Positions 1-10,139 of a stretch of DNA of 64,000 bases are shown here, one piece after another (the stretch's first letter is position 1; every line of letters begins with the position of its first letter). The notes under the pieces are model-generated. The model ran no database searches and was not told the origin of the DNA. It saw nothing but the letters and a program-made list of their open reading frames with translations. The position numbers were made by a program, and so were the translations under genes. The DNA lies in NCBI GenBank assembly GCA_018105865.1, contig CM030851.1, positions 4,129,968 through 4,193,967 of the forward strand, read 5' to 3'. The stretch is from Metaphire vulgaris (lineage: Eukaryota; Annelida; Clitellata; Crassiclitellata; Megascolecidae).

Positions 1-1872
1 AAGCACTTCTTGCTGATCCGCTCGCAACCCCCGAAAACCCAGGTTCCTTTATGACGGCGTCCACACTGATACTTTGGCTTGAAGTAGTAGCTTTTGTCAA
101 TCTCAACTACTACCGGATCTCCGTTCTCATCGACGCCGCCAATCTCTGTCAATTCAGCAAAAAACAGTTCTTTAGTAAATGATTGTAGTTAAAAGGTTAC
201 TGCAGTCGGTAGTACCTGGAATAATACTTATAAATATTTGACAAAACCTATCCCCAATTTTCAAAATAAAGCGAATACTTTAAAGGCTTACGAGTTGAGT
301 ATATCAATAACCAAACTAAAACTAGTCATCTTGATAAAATTCTAAAAATTATGAATGTCACTAACATTTTTACACATCAGAGTACAATATTCACTGGGAA
401 AGAAATAAATCGTATGCTACACAAAATATTTCATTATAAGAATTTTTTAACAGTCTTATTCCTTTCTCAGCCTTCATCTGAGTACATTCTATGTGATTAA
501 TAAACAAATATATATCTAAATAAATATGTATATCGTCGCTGTCTAGGTAATACCTCACATGTGCAAAAAACAAAACTTTTCAGGAAATGAAAAAAACGTC
601 ACCCTGTATCTCAATAGGGTATCACAAGTGAGGCATTGCAACAGCTTAAAATATATTTTTCCTTCGAATTTAAGAACAAGTATATGACCATACATGCGCA
701 GTGTCATGACGTATAAGAAAATGCAAAAAAACAAAAATCTGAAAAATGGTCACATGTGAGGTATTACCTAGACAGCGACGATATATAGATATATAGATAT
801 AGATAGAAAACCATTCCGTCATTGTCCGCTACAAACTTCATACATTCATCGCGACAAAAGTTAAACCAATCCACAATTGTGTTTTTATTTATTGACAATT
901 CATGGGCTGTCTGGTACTGAAGGTAATCACCCGCCCACCAATAAATTAATTGCACTATAATAGACAATGATAGGTTGCTCCTGTGACAAAAGCTTCCGTG
1001 CCGGACGAAAAGCGTCTGTTGACACGGTCGACACGACCAACGCTTCAGATCCAGACCCTTGCTGTACTTTACGAGTCATGGCTCTCTGGCACAGGCGGCA
1101 CTTCCTTGAGTTTGCAATTAAGGATCTTTTTGCCAGCCAATCCAGGGACTGGGGAACATCTGCCAGGGAGTCGCGTAAGCTGGACGAGGTCCAGATTTCC
1201 TCCTTCATGTCGCCCACATCTGATAGCGATATAAAAGTAATGACATGCCATGTAATTAGTTAAACCCATATTATACAATTCATTAATAATTTCAACCTGG
1301 TTTGCACTTCTAGGCGTTTCGGATCGACAGCTGGTACGAAGCTGTTATTTGTGCTTCAGCGAATTCTAAGCGCATATATTATACACCTGTCACTAAAAAT
1401 ACTCATTGTTTAAGTTAAATGTTGTTTTCTGTTTAATCCAAGAGCAATATTCTACTAGCGTGACGTCATCATTAACATTTGGCGCAGCGACCGTGACGGT
1501 GTTACCGCTGCTACAATGCAGCAAACCGCCCGTGAGCGCCTTTAAGTACATACATACACAAAACTCAGTAGAATAAGTGCAAAAGAACAAATATAAATAG
1601 CTCTTTATTTAAACACAGCTTTTCCTGCAACATGACATCTGTCTACGGATTTTGAAACATACGATATCATTAGGACAAGACTTTTAGAGAATATGTAGGC
1701 GCCGATATGTCTAAGCAGTAAGTAAGCAGGCTATCACACTGTTTACTGTCTCTTGTACAATCCGCCAATGCCCGCGTAAGAATCATTTCTTAAAGTGAAA
1801 TACATATTAGTGATGCTTACCCATGACTTCATTCTCTGGAACGATCACGGTAGGAGCCCGGTTACGTGCCAT
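1..1872 (-). pseudogene. Merlin (IS1016/ISXO2-like) transposase, copy A, truncated by window edge
   Basis: DDE transposase of the Merlin superfamily, related to bacterial IS1595/IS1016. Seen: exon 1 at 1821-1872 begins MARNRAPTVIVPENEVM and ends at a GT donor (GTAAGC). Exon 2 at about 817-1219 has an N-terminal zinc-ribbon type region (CRLC, then a second Cys pair in a shifted frame) and the stretch NTIVDWFNFCRDEC. Exon 3 starts at 145 after a CAG acceptor and runs off the window (EIGGVDENG, then an IDKS catalytic Asp). The exon borders match copy B at 3.2-5.5 kb. Damage: a frame change inside exon 2 near 1040, and the exon 2 donor reads GA where copy B has GT. The intron between exons 2 and 3 holds a small inverted-repeat element. 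Family assignment rests on the DDE and zinc-ribbon motifs; inactivity is inferred from the frame break and lost donor. Confidence 0.8.
529..785. mobile_element. MITE-like element with perfect 35-bp inverted repeats
   Basis: Positions 529-563 and 751-785 are perfect reverse complements (35 bp; core GTCTAGGTAATACCTCACAT), separated by 187 bp of AT-rich non-coding DNA. It lies in the intron between exons 2 and 3 of Merlin copy A. The arms abut TATA-rich sequence, so the exact target duplication cannot be fixed. A long hairpin formed for another reason is possible, but a MITE is the simplest reading. Confidence 0.65.
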
Positions 1873-2610
1873 AATTGAATCCAATTTAGTCTTAACGTCT
1901 ACGTCAGCTTCCGCAAGAAATAAGTTGCAAGGGAATGATATAACCAGACAGGACATTCTTATACTCTTTGTCCATTCACACTCAATGGCTTAAAGCAACC
2001 GCTATGAGGGAGGGCAAGTGGTTTGATATGGCCTTCGGTTACATATTACTTAGATCATGTGCACGAACAACGGTTTCGTGGCGCTTAGAATTTGTTTGAG
2101 ATATATTCATTATAAGGTGTACACGCTAACATTCATCAGTTGCTTCAGACAGGGTTAGGAGGTTGGGGTTTGAGTCCTAAATCGATTTTGAATTTACGAT
2201 TCTAGGTTTATCTGTTTTCACTGGAGTGCCTATTCGGCAAGCAGCAAACGAACTCAACTTGAAAAACCACACTAGGCGTAAGCCAACCGTTGAGTGTGCA
2301 TAGGTAGGTATTTATTTGCTTAGCTCATTCCTTTGCGTGCCTGGGCATCAAAGTGTAGGTTATCACGTTAGGTAAGATAGTGGCTTTCATACAAGCACTA
2401 TGGTTTTCGAAGCCACTTTAAATCATGCAAATAATGACGGTTAAGCCGCTTTTAAATATTTCAAACCAACCGTTTGCTCAATTTGAGTTACTGTGCCTTT
2501 AATCAACCGAATCACTGTTGTCTAGAAGGTACTACTTCCGGCTAATAGGGACTACTTTTGGCTATTACGGACTACTTTCATTTTCGACGCGGAGCTAGTA
2601 TAGGAATAGG
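1873..2610 (-). other. 5' flank of Merlin copy A, with a short tandem repeat
   Basis: No gene seen. This stretch resembles 5461-5970 upstream of Merlin copy B (shared tracts such as GGGTTAGGAG and AACTCAAC in the same order), so it is probably the 5' region of the same element type. At 2528-2583 an approximately 19-bp unit containing GACTACTTT is repeated three times; a related GGACTACTTT occurs near 16,523. Confidence 0.5.
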
Positions 2611-2713
2611 GCGTCGTCGCTGTAGCAGTTAGAGTTAGCGAACACCGTAACAACGAAACTATTCTTCGTTGTCGTCTATAGCGCCACCTATAATCGGCGA
2701 AGACCGATCAAAG

Positions 2714-3024
2714 TCATCGTCGTAGTAAACGAATGTGGACGTAGCCGCCCTTCGTCTCCCCTCTGAAAGGGCCTTCGTCGCACCAAATCTTAATCAGGTG
2801 TGAAAGAAACTTTGCCGCAGAGTGATCTATGTCTTCCGATATCACAACGTCTTCGTCTTGGTAACCATCCCACCACTTGCTGGTCGGCTTTACGTAGTAG
2901 GACAGGCCCCGAATATCGCAAAATTCCTGGGCGAAGAAACTTTTCCAGAGACCAGGAGTGCCGCACAACCACATTTCCAGTTTGGAACCCGCTTGCAGTT
3001 TGAGTTTCTTAAATACTGGACAAA
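2714..3024 (-). pseudogene. Endogenous CRESS-DNA virus Rep-like helicase fragment
   Basis: About 100 residues resembling the superfamily 3 helicase domain of replication initiator proteins of circular ssDNA (circovirus-like) viruses. Seen in order: a Walker A-like segment where the usual GPPGTGKS has become GTPGLWKS, then the family hallmark YYVKPTSKWWDGYQ, a Walker B-like VVISEDID, and KGGYVHIR just ahead of where motif C is expected. The frame then stops and the HUH nuclease half is not recognisable upstream. The altered Walker A and missing domains indicate a dead fossil integration. It lies between the two Merlin copies. An AT-rich perfect palindrome (AGTATTTAAATACT, 3041-3054) sits just upstream. 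A Rep-bearing plasmid or transposon origin is an alternative to a virus. Confidence 0.7.
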
Positions 3025-3214
3025 CTATTTAAATACTGAAAGTATTTAAATACTTTACAACACTGTTAGGAAAGCAGGAAGTGGCAAAGCAATCGAAAAG
3101 TAAAATTAGAACTGAAATAGAAATTAAATGACATTAAAAACTGTAATTGAAAGTGAAAGTCAAATAAGCAAGCCAAAACTAAATTAAAAGTAAAAGTAGT
3201 AATTATTTTTTGAA

Positions 3215-5460
3215 GTAAAATATCACTGGTTCCAAACTGTCGCTTTAGCTTCCGCTTTGCCCTCATCCAGAGGTTTTCAATGTTCTGGGTGTGGACTTCG
3301 GCGTCGTGCGGATCCACAAAGTTTCTTTCTTGGACTACCACGCTATGCGTGTATATGCCTTTCTTGATTTCTGCATACAGTACATCATACAGTAGTGGCA
3401 TATTTGTAATGAAATCATTGAACAGTTAATTTGAAAGAACTATTACCAAGTTAGCTAAAAATACGCCCACAAACTTGGAATTTTGGCATATGCTGCCCAT
3501 CCATCAGAAACGATGTGCGTGCCGGGTAAGATATGTTTCCGGATCTTTTTCCGCAGGAGTTGTTTGGTGTGGTTTTTCACTTTCACTATGAAGCACTTTC
3601 CGCTACCTCGCTCCACCCTGCCGAAAACCCATTTTCCTGGCTTGTTAGCACCGCGATGATACTTCCGTTGGAAAAATAAGCTTTCGTCGATCTCGACAAC
3701 GATTGCCTCTCCATTCTCGTCGATACCGCCAATCTCTGTAATTGAAGATAAATTTATGTCAGTAATAAATCCCATTTGTCACATGTAAGATAAATGATAC
3801 ACAAACCCTGGGAAGACTGAGAAGGATTGTGAACTGTTAAACAAACAAAATGAACACTGAAATCAAAATCTAAACTACCTTTGTCATTCCACAAATAGTT
3901 TAAGAATGTTAAACTCGGTGAAACCTCACGGGACGATGTGAAAAAACTACTCGTTGCTGATTTGAGCGGCCTAAAAAGAATTAGTTGAGTCGTAGTAAAA
4001 GGAAATTGGGGTGGAAGATTTGTCATGAGCCGTGGGCGACATGGGTGCACGCTACATCACTGATGACGATTCAATGTTTCTGGATAAATAAAGTAACATA
4101 GGTTTAACAAATAACTCAGCTGCAGAAGCCTACCGTTGTTCTTGAGCACAAATTTCGTGCATTCATCCCGGCAGAAGTTAAACCAGTCCACCACAGTATT
4201 TTTGTTCAGTGACAACTCTTAATGGCAAAAGTCTGTGGAAGATCTTTGACCCAAACATAGATAAGCAAAACAATATCCACCAAGGAAAGGTTACTTCTTT
4301 CAAAGAAGCTTCCGTTTCGCAATGAAAGTGTTTGTTGACATGTGTGACACGACCATCGTTTCTTGTCCAGGCCCTTAATGTAGGCTATGAAACGCATGGG
4401 TTGCTGGCACATGCAACATTGCCGGGAATTGGCAATAAGTGAACGCCTTGCCAACCATTGTATGCATTGTGGAAGTTCCTGCAAGCTACGATCGAGAAGG
4501 CGGATGTGCCACACTTCTCTCTTCACAGCGTCCACATCTGGATTCAAATAACAATGTTGACAGTACATGCTATAGCCTAAGTCACTGCTATTGACACAGA
4601 TACCGAATCGGTTCTTGTCGTTTTATTCACCGTAAAGTGAGGGGGTCGTCGGGTTGACAACTTCCATCTTTACACCATTTTGGGCCTCTTGGCAAAGAAA
4701 TAGTGTTGGGCCCCTGGGCAAAGAAAGAGTACTGCCCCCCCTGAATAATTGAATTTTAGACAAGATTTATTTACTAATATAAAAACAAAATTATGAGATA
4801 TAATAGATATTTATCATATTTATAAGATTATACTAAATTTGTGATGGGCCCCTATGCTCGTGGGCCCCCGGGCAAATGCCCAAAGGCCCTATGCATAAAG
4901 ACGGCCCTGTATAATATTACTCTAAAATCCCAAGGGGGGTCCACTGGAGGGCCACGCAAACAAAAGGTTAGGTTAGAAGATAGGACTAGGTTGACTTTTC
5001 TGGTTTGGGTTAGGAAACAGTGGGCGGAGAGTAGAGCATAAAGGCTTAACTTTAGGCCTACCCCGTGTTTACGATTGATTAACTCACATGTACTAATAAA
5101 TCGGTTACTAATAAGCCTGACGGATTTATGTTGGCGACTGGTCCGCAGTTATCACAGGATCAACTACCGGTACATTTTTTAATGATATTTAAACCTAAAT
5201 CATGAATTTTTTCCGCCCTGACAACTTTATCGTGTACGTATTGTCTGCAGCGTACATATGTGCAGTGACCATGTTACCGCTCTCATTTGAGTGATTTTAC
5301 TGCAGGAAGACCTCAGATTGATGACGTCAACGCTATTACTCAATTGCACCGATGTGTCGCAGCACTAAATAAGCAATTTCATTCAAAATTTCAAAGTTTT
5401 ATGCTTACCCATTACTTCATTTTCGGGAACGATAACAGTTGGAGCCCGGTAACGTGCCAT
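3215..5460 (-). pseudogene. Merlin (IS1016/ISXO2-like) transposase, copy B, four recognisable exons
   Basis: Cut-and-paste DDE transposase. Exons read from the sequence: exon 1 5409-5460 (MARYRAPTVIVPENEVM, GT donor); exon 2 4134-4537 (CQHC/CHTC-type zinc-ribbon region, then VDWFNFCRDEC); exon 3 3475-3735 (VEIDES first catalytic Asp, IVSDGWAAY second Asp); exon 4 from 3370 down to about 3215 (NFVDPHDAEVHTQNIENLWM with the catalytic Glu). Donors and acceptors are GT/AG and the phases of exons 3 and 4 join cleanly. Damage: a single-base loss near 4218 in exon 2 shifts the frame. The 3' end after exon 4 is not clear. All three DDE residues remain, so it is a recent or mildly decayed copy. Intron 1 (4538-5408) contains a GC-rich hAT-like repeat. 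Confidence 0.85.
4655..4909. repeat. Possible hAT-type MITE, GGGCCC-rich
   Basis: The right end reads CATAAAGACGGCCCTG, a common hAT MITE terminus. The left side has a weaker mirror image (CCATCTTTACACC, then GGGCCTC). No matching 8-bp target duplication was found, so the boundaries are approximate. It lies within intron 1 of Merlin copy B. Confidence 0.35.
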
Positions 5461-6029
5461 CGTTGAAACCAAAAAATCTAAATGTATACTGCAGCTTGCG
5501 TGAGAGAAAATTAGCAAAGGAACTAAATCATCAGACGGGACCTTCTTATACTCATTGGCCACTCCAACTCAATGTTTTGAGACAACTGTTGGGTGGTGGT
5601 GGGGGGAATTTAAGTTCGTCTTAGGTAACATTTTACTTCGGTTTCATTGCACTTAGAAGTTGGGTTAGGAGCATGGACTTTGACACCTAAGGCAATTTCG
5701 AACTTACAATTATTGCCTTCGATGTTTTCATTTGAGTTATTACGCATCAAACTAACTCAACATGAACAACCTGATTAAGACAACCGTCGCAATCAGCTTA
5801 ACTATTTATTGGCCCAACTGCTTCATTGAAATTCATGGACTTCAATGCTGTTATCACGCTAGGCATAGACTGTGCAGATTCTGTGAACTATTTCATACCA
5901 ACCTTTTGCTCATTTTGAGTTAGTGTCCCAATATGCATCGTAACCACAAGTGTCCATTCTACCAACCTAGAGATAGGGGGTGGGTGGTTTAAATGGGGAA
6001 CCAATATTGGGGAGGTTATATTACTTTCC

Positions 6030-7395
6030 AAAATTGATAAAAATTTTGGGGTTATTTAAAAAATTCAGATTCACATGCTGACCACATCCAGATGCATTGC
6101 ACCGAATAAACCAATTTCTAAGGCGCTGGGTTTTATAGTGCTGTAGCTTGATCATTTCCATTAATTTTTTCATGGAGTATGTGACTTGCTGTATCTGTCA
6201 TATTTTGGGTCAAATGGTGACGTGAAATAGAATATAATTGGATTTTGTCTTTCCACACACGTGGAACTATACCTCAATACATGCGCAGACATAAACATGT
6301 GCTACGTTTTGGAAGGGTTTGGGCTTTTATAGCGCTGAAGGTGGATCATTTCCCTTTATTTTAGTTGGCTAATGGAGAGTGTGACTTGAGTTATCGGCCC
6401 TATTTTGTTGGAAAAATGATGACTTAAAAAGGATTACATATCGCTATTGCCTGTCCACACACGTGGAACTATAGCGCGGAGACATAAACACGTGCGGCGT
6501 ATAGAAGGCTCTGGGTTTTATAGCGCTGTAACTTTATCATTTCCATTTCTATTTCTTAAGGAGTATGTAACTTGAGTTCTCTGTTCTAATTTGGGTCAAA
6601 TTGTAACATGCAATAGATTATAAGTGGGCACGGGTTCTATAGCGCTACTCGTTTATAATGTCCCATTATTCTACTATGCTAACGGAGTATTTGACGTGAA
6701 ATTATAGCACTATAAAACTTCCTTGCCTGGTTGCGCATGCGCAGCATTGAAACACATGCTCCTTTTAGTGGGCACGGGGTTCTATAGTGCTTCCCATTTT
6801 CATGTCCATTTAAAACATGACTATCGAAGGAGTCTGTGACACAAACCGGATTACATTTTCCCCATGGGCTTTGTAAGTTTGGACACATGTGGATTTATAG
6901 CGCTATAAAACGTCCTTGCCTGATTGCGCATGCGCAGACAGGAAACACGTACTCCTTTTAGTGGGCACGGGGTTCTATAGCGCTACTCGTTTATAATGTC
7001 CCTTTATTCTACTATGCTAATGGAGTATTTGACGTGAATTATTTTCTTTCAGAATTTAATAATGTAGTTTAAAACATTTATTATTACCAGCTTGATAAGA
7101 AAAGGAACACGTTTTTTGGTGTTGGCGCATGAACACACAGTCAAGACCTGGCCACACAACCACGGGCAACCTAGAGCCATTCCTCCACTAAGAGCTTCAC
7201 CATTTTCGAGTCCATTTAAAACATGACTATCGAAGGAGTCTGTGACATAAAGTGGGCCATATTTAATTTTTAATTTAATTACCTGGCTGATTTAATTCTC
7301 ATGTTGAATGTGTGGACATGCGCGCATACGCGGAGTGATACCACACCCTGCGCATGCGCGGAGTGATACCACGGCGCATGCGCGGAGTGATACGT
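6030..7395. repeat. Diverged tandem-repeat array with 'TATAGCGCT' units
   Basis: At least six units of roughly 120-230 bp share the signature TTCTATAGCGCT or TTTTATAGCGCT (near 6131, 6333, 6512, 6634, 6779 and 6973), a GGAGTATKTGACKTGA tract, and CACACACGTGGAACTATA. Two units (6630-6704 and 6968-7042) are nearly identical over 70 bp, and another 60-bp tract (6795-6845) recurs at 7200-7250. At 7345-7392 GCGCATGCGCGGAGTGATAC is repeated in tandem. No coding potential is evident. This looks like a local satellite or an internally repetitive mobile element. Confidence 0.6.
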
Positions 7396-7691
7396 TATTG
7401 ACAATTTCGGGGCGGCGCTTCTATAGGAAATAACCGAGGACTATGTCCCTCCAATATTGAGTCAATATCTCTTGTACATCAAAAGTGTTGGGCCACTCAG
7501 ACACTTGCCAATGCTATTTAATAACCTAAAAAGGTCATACTCTGTAAAAAAAAAAATTTTATATTACTTTTTAAATTTCTGGGCATTTCTACACCGAGTG
7601 CAGAAACTTTGTGTAATAGCGCTTGACTTAAGTGAAAACATCCGGTTACTCTACATGAAGGAAACTTCTGTTGGAAGGCGTCCATCGCAGC

Positions 7692-7873
7692 TTTTTCAGA
7701 GTCTTATTGTCTCTGGAGCTGCGTTAGGTAGCAGTTCTTTAACTGCATCCAACAATCGATTGTAGGATGTACCAGTAGTTCGGCCAAGAAACTTTTCCAA
7801 TAATGCAAGACATCCAGATTTTTTACCCGTCAGAGCCGGAGCACCGTCGGTGCAAACACTATCCAATTGGCTT
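7692..7873 (-). pseudogene. hAT transposase fragment (ZBED5/FAM200-like)
   Basis: The minus strand encodes DSVCTDGAPALTGKKSGCLA, matching the conserved 'CTDGAPAMTG' catalytic-Asp segment of hAT transposases related to ZBED5/FAM200/SCAND3, followed by about 35 further residues to a stop. No N- or C-terminal domain lies alongside. It is an isolated remnant; the family assignment is from motif memory. Confidence 0.6.
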
Positions 7874-7916
7874 CAGAGAACAAATTATTATTAATCAGAA
7901 AATTAGCTACAACATT

Positions 7917-7995
7917 GTCCATTGGATGTCTAAACTATCGTTAACGCCCATTGAATGTCTAAACAGTCTTTAACACCCATTGGATGTATAATTAA
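7917..7995. repeat. Short tandem repeat, about 30-bp unit
   Basis: Two and a half copies of a unit containing CCATTGGATGTCTAAAC and TCGTTAACGC occur in direct order, with a few mismatches. No gene overlaps it. Confidence 0.5.
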
Positions 7996-8711
7996 TAATT
8001 GAAATAACGACGTGCTTACGGCTGGACGTCCTCACGCGTAACCGCCTCGCAGTCTCGTACCAGGCTGCATTGAATCTGCAAGATAACACAAATGTTTAAG
8101 TTGGGGTACAACCATACTGTTTCCTTAATTTCTTTATAGCAGTAATACTCACCTGCTCTTCGAATCAAACATGCTGTCGTGAATGTTGGTCAAATTGTAA
8201 AAGTGTAGTTGCTTCAATCACTACTTGACCAAAATGACCAGAATTTGAGACGAGAGGTGAGAATGACAATGAGGGAAGGGGGTAGTGAGGTAGAGTCGCA
8301 GAACCAATAAAAAAGCCTGAAATACTTGTATCGATGCTAAATGCTCGTTAAGCGATAGTAATAGGCGTGTTTGGCATTGAGGGGGGCTTTGTTACCTAAT
8401 AGGTTTTTTGCATCAACTTGACTGTTTAGTACCATGGGAAGAATTTCATCCAGTCATGGCTAGTATGCCCCAGACCCCTAGCTGACTTTGCCTGGCCTTG
8501 CCAGTTTCTTTCTCCGGAGTCCAGGAGTCTAGATTAAACACTGGAGCCTGTTCCAGATGTGCCGCCGTCTCGGTGGCTTTTGGGATGACCTTCACTTCAC
8601 TAGTCATATTTTTGGCCTGACTGTTGTTATCAACTTCATCTTGTCTTCATCTTCCAAAGGAATGCTAACAGCAGTTTCAAGGATTTCTTTCTCCATCATC
8701 AGTTTGGCAGT

Positions 8712-9715
8712 TTAAACAGGGTTGTCAAAAGTTATCCCATTTGTTGATGTCCTCTGCCTTGTAAGGCCGTCATCTGCCAGAGTATGACAGAAGCATCTAG
8801 TCTGCCTGGCATAAGTCTCTTCAACTTCTGCCTCTGAGAAGTATTCAAATGATTCTTCGTCATCACTTCTGCTGATGTCCAATGATATAGATGCATTGGC
8901 TGTTTCCTGGTCGTTGTTGTCGCCTGCAGGCATATTGGGTTCTAAGAAAGCATCTGCAAGGCCACGCATCTAACAGCCTTCTATGTTACGAGCCGATATT
9001 TTCTGCCATGCTACTGCCCCATAGTACATGAAATCTTTCATAGACATGTTTTTTAACAACTCTGTGACTGATGTGTCTCCATTGAAGATGCTTATTATCA
9101 GTTCCCGTATATAATTTTGCTTGAACATTGCAATAATGCCCTGATAAAGTGGTTGAATTAACGATGTCATGTTTTTTGGTAGGTAAGGCACCTTGATTAG
9201 TCCATCGTGAGTGTTCAGCAGGTCCCTGGAGGATGCGCAGAACAATTGTCAAGGAGAAGCAATGCCTTCTCAGGTAATTTAAATGATCGGAGATGCTTTC
9301 GCACACTGACCACAAACTCTTTGGGAAACCATTCTTCAAAAATAGCACTTCTAATCCAAGCTTTTTTAGAATGAGCTTATGAAAATAGAAGAGATTTCAT
9401 ATTGATATGATGGAAGCAGTGGGGGTTTCTGGACTCGCCAATGAAAAGTGGTTTAAATTTTTTGGTTGCTCATCTTATTGACAGCAAACAACAAAGTGTG
9501 TGTTCTTTGATCGCCTTAAATCCTGGAGAACTGTTTTCCATCGACTTCACTGCTAAAGTCTTTATCAGGCAGCATCCTGTAATAAACACCGATCTTGTCA
9601 GCATTGTACAGCTGCTCTGGAATGTATTCGCCTGCTTCAATAAGTTCTTTTAGATCCAGACAGCTGGCCAATCCCATGATGCTTGCAGAAACGCCAAAGC
9701 CAGCTGGCACTGGCT
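8712..9715 (-). pseudogene. Tigger/jerky-like transposase (DDE_1), multiple frameshifts
   Basis: Relic of a pogo/Tigger-type transposase. Pieces read in order from high to low coordinate: EQLYNADKIGVYYRMLPDK (first catalytic Asp region, 9516-9710); FIGESRNPHCFHHINMKS in a second frame; LLLLDNCSAHP (second Asp, about 9245); a one-base shift into VPYLPKNMTSLIQP (about 9190-9130), where the third acidic residue position reads YQG instead of the usual DQG; then an acidic C-terminal tail to 8712. At least three frame changes and the altered third motif make it inactive. No DNA-binding CENP-B-type N-terminus is seen upstream of 9715. Confidence 0.8.
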
Positions 9716-10139
9716 TTGAAATTTGATGAATCGCTGTTTATCTGTTGATACAAATTTTTGAAAATATGTGTACGTGTTGGTCAAAAATTTTGAAAATATG
9801 TGAACGTTTTGTGAAGTCACCACCACAATAACCAGCTTAACCTGTTTACTGATCAGTGCCGACTGACTTCATGTGAACGTTTGTGAAGTCCGCGGGCGAG
9901 TGCAGGAACCATGCGACGAGTAAAGAAACTTCAAGAACTAGACAGTAATAGTTGGATCATTTGTGTGATAAAATTTTTCTTAAAATTCAGCTTCTAAGTT
10001 TGGATCCAAGCCTGTTTACTCACTGTAATCGAATCCGTGCTCAAAAGGGGTGCTTTAGTTGGGGTCTCCTGTAGTCCAAAGGTTCAGTGATGAAAATTTT
10101 TTATTTATTTATTTCAGCGATATGTGACATTAGCATGTT

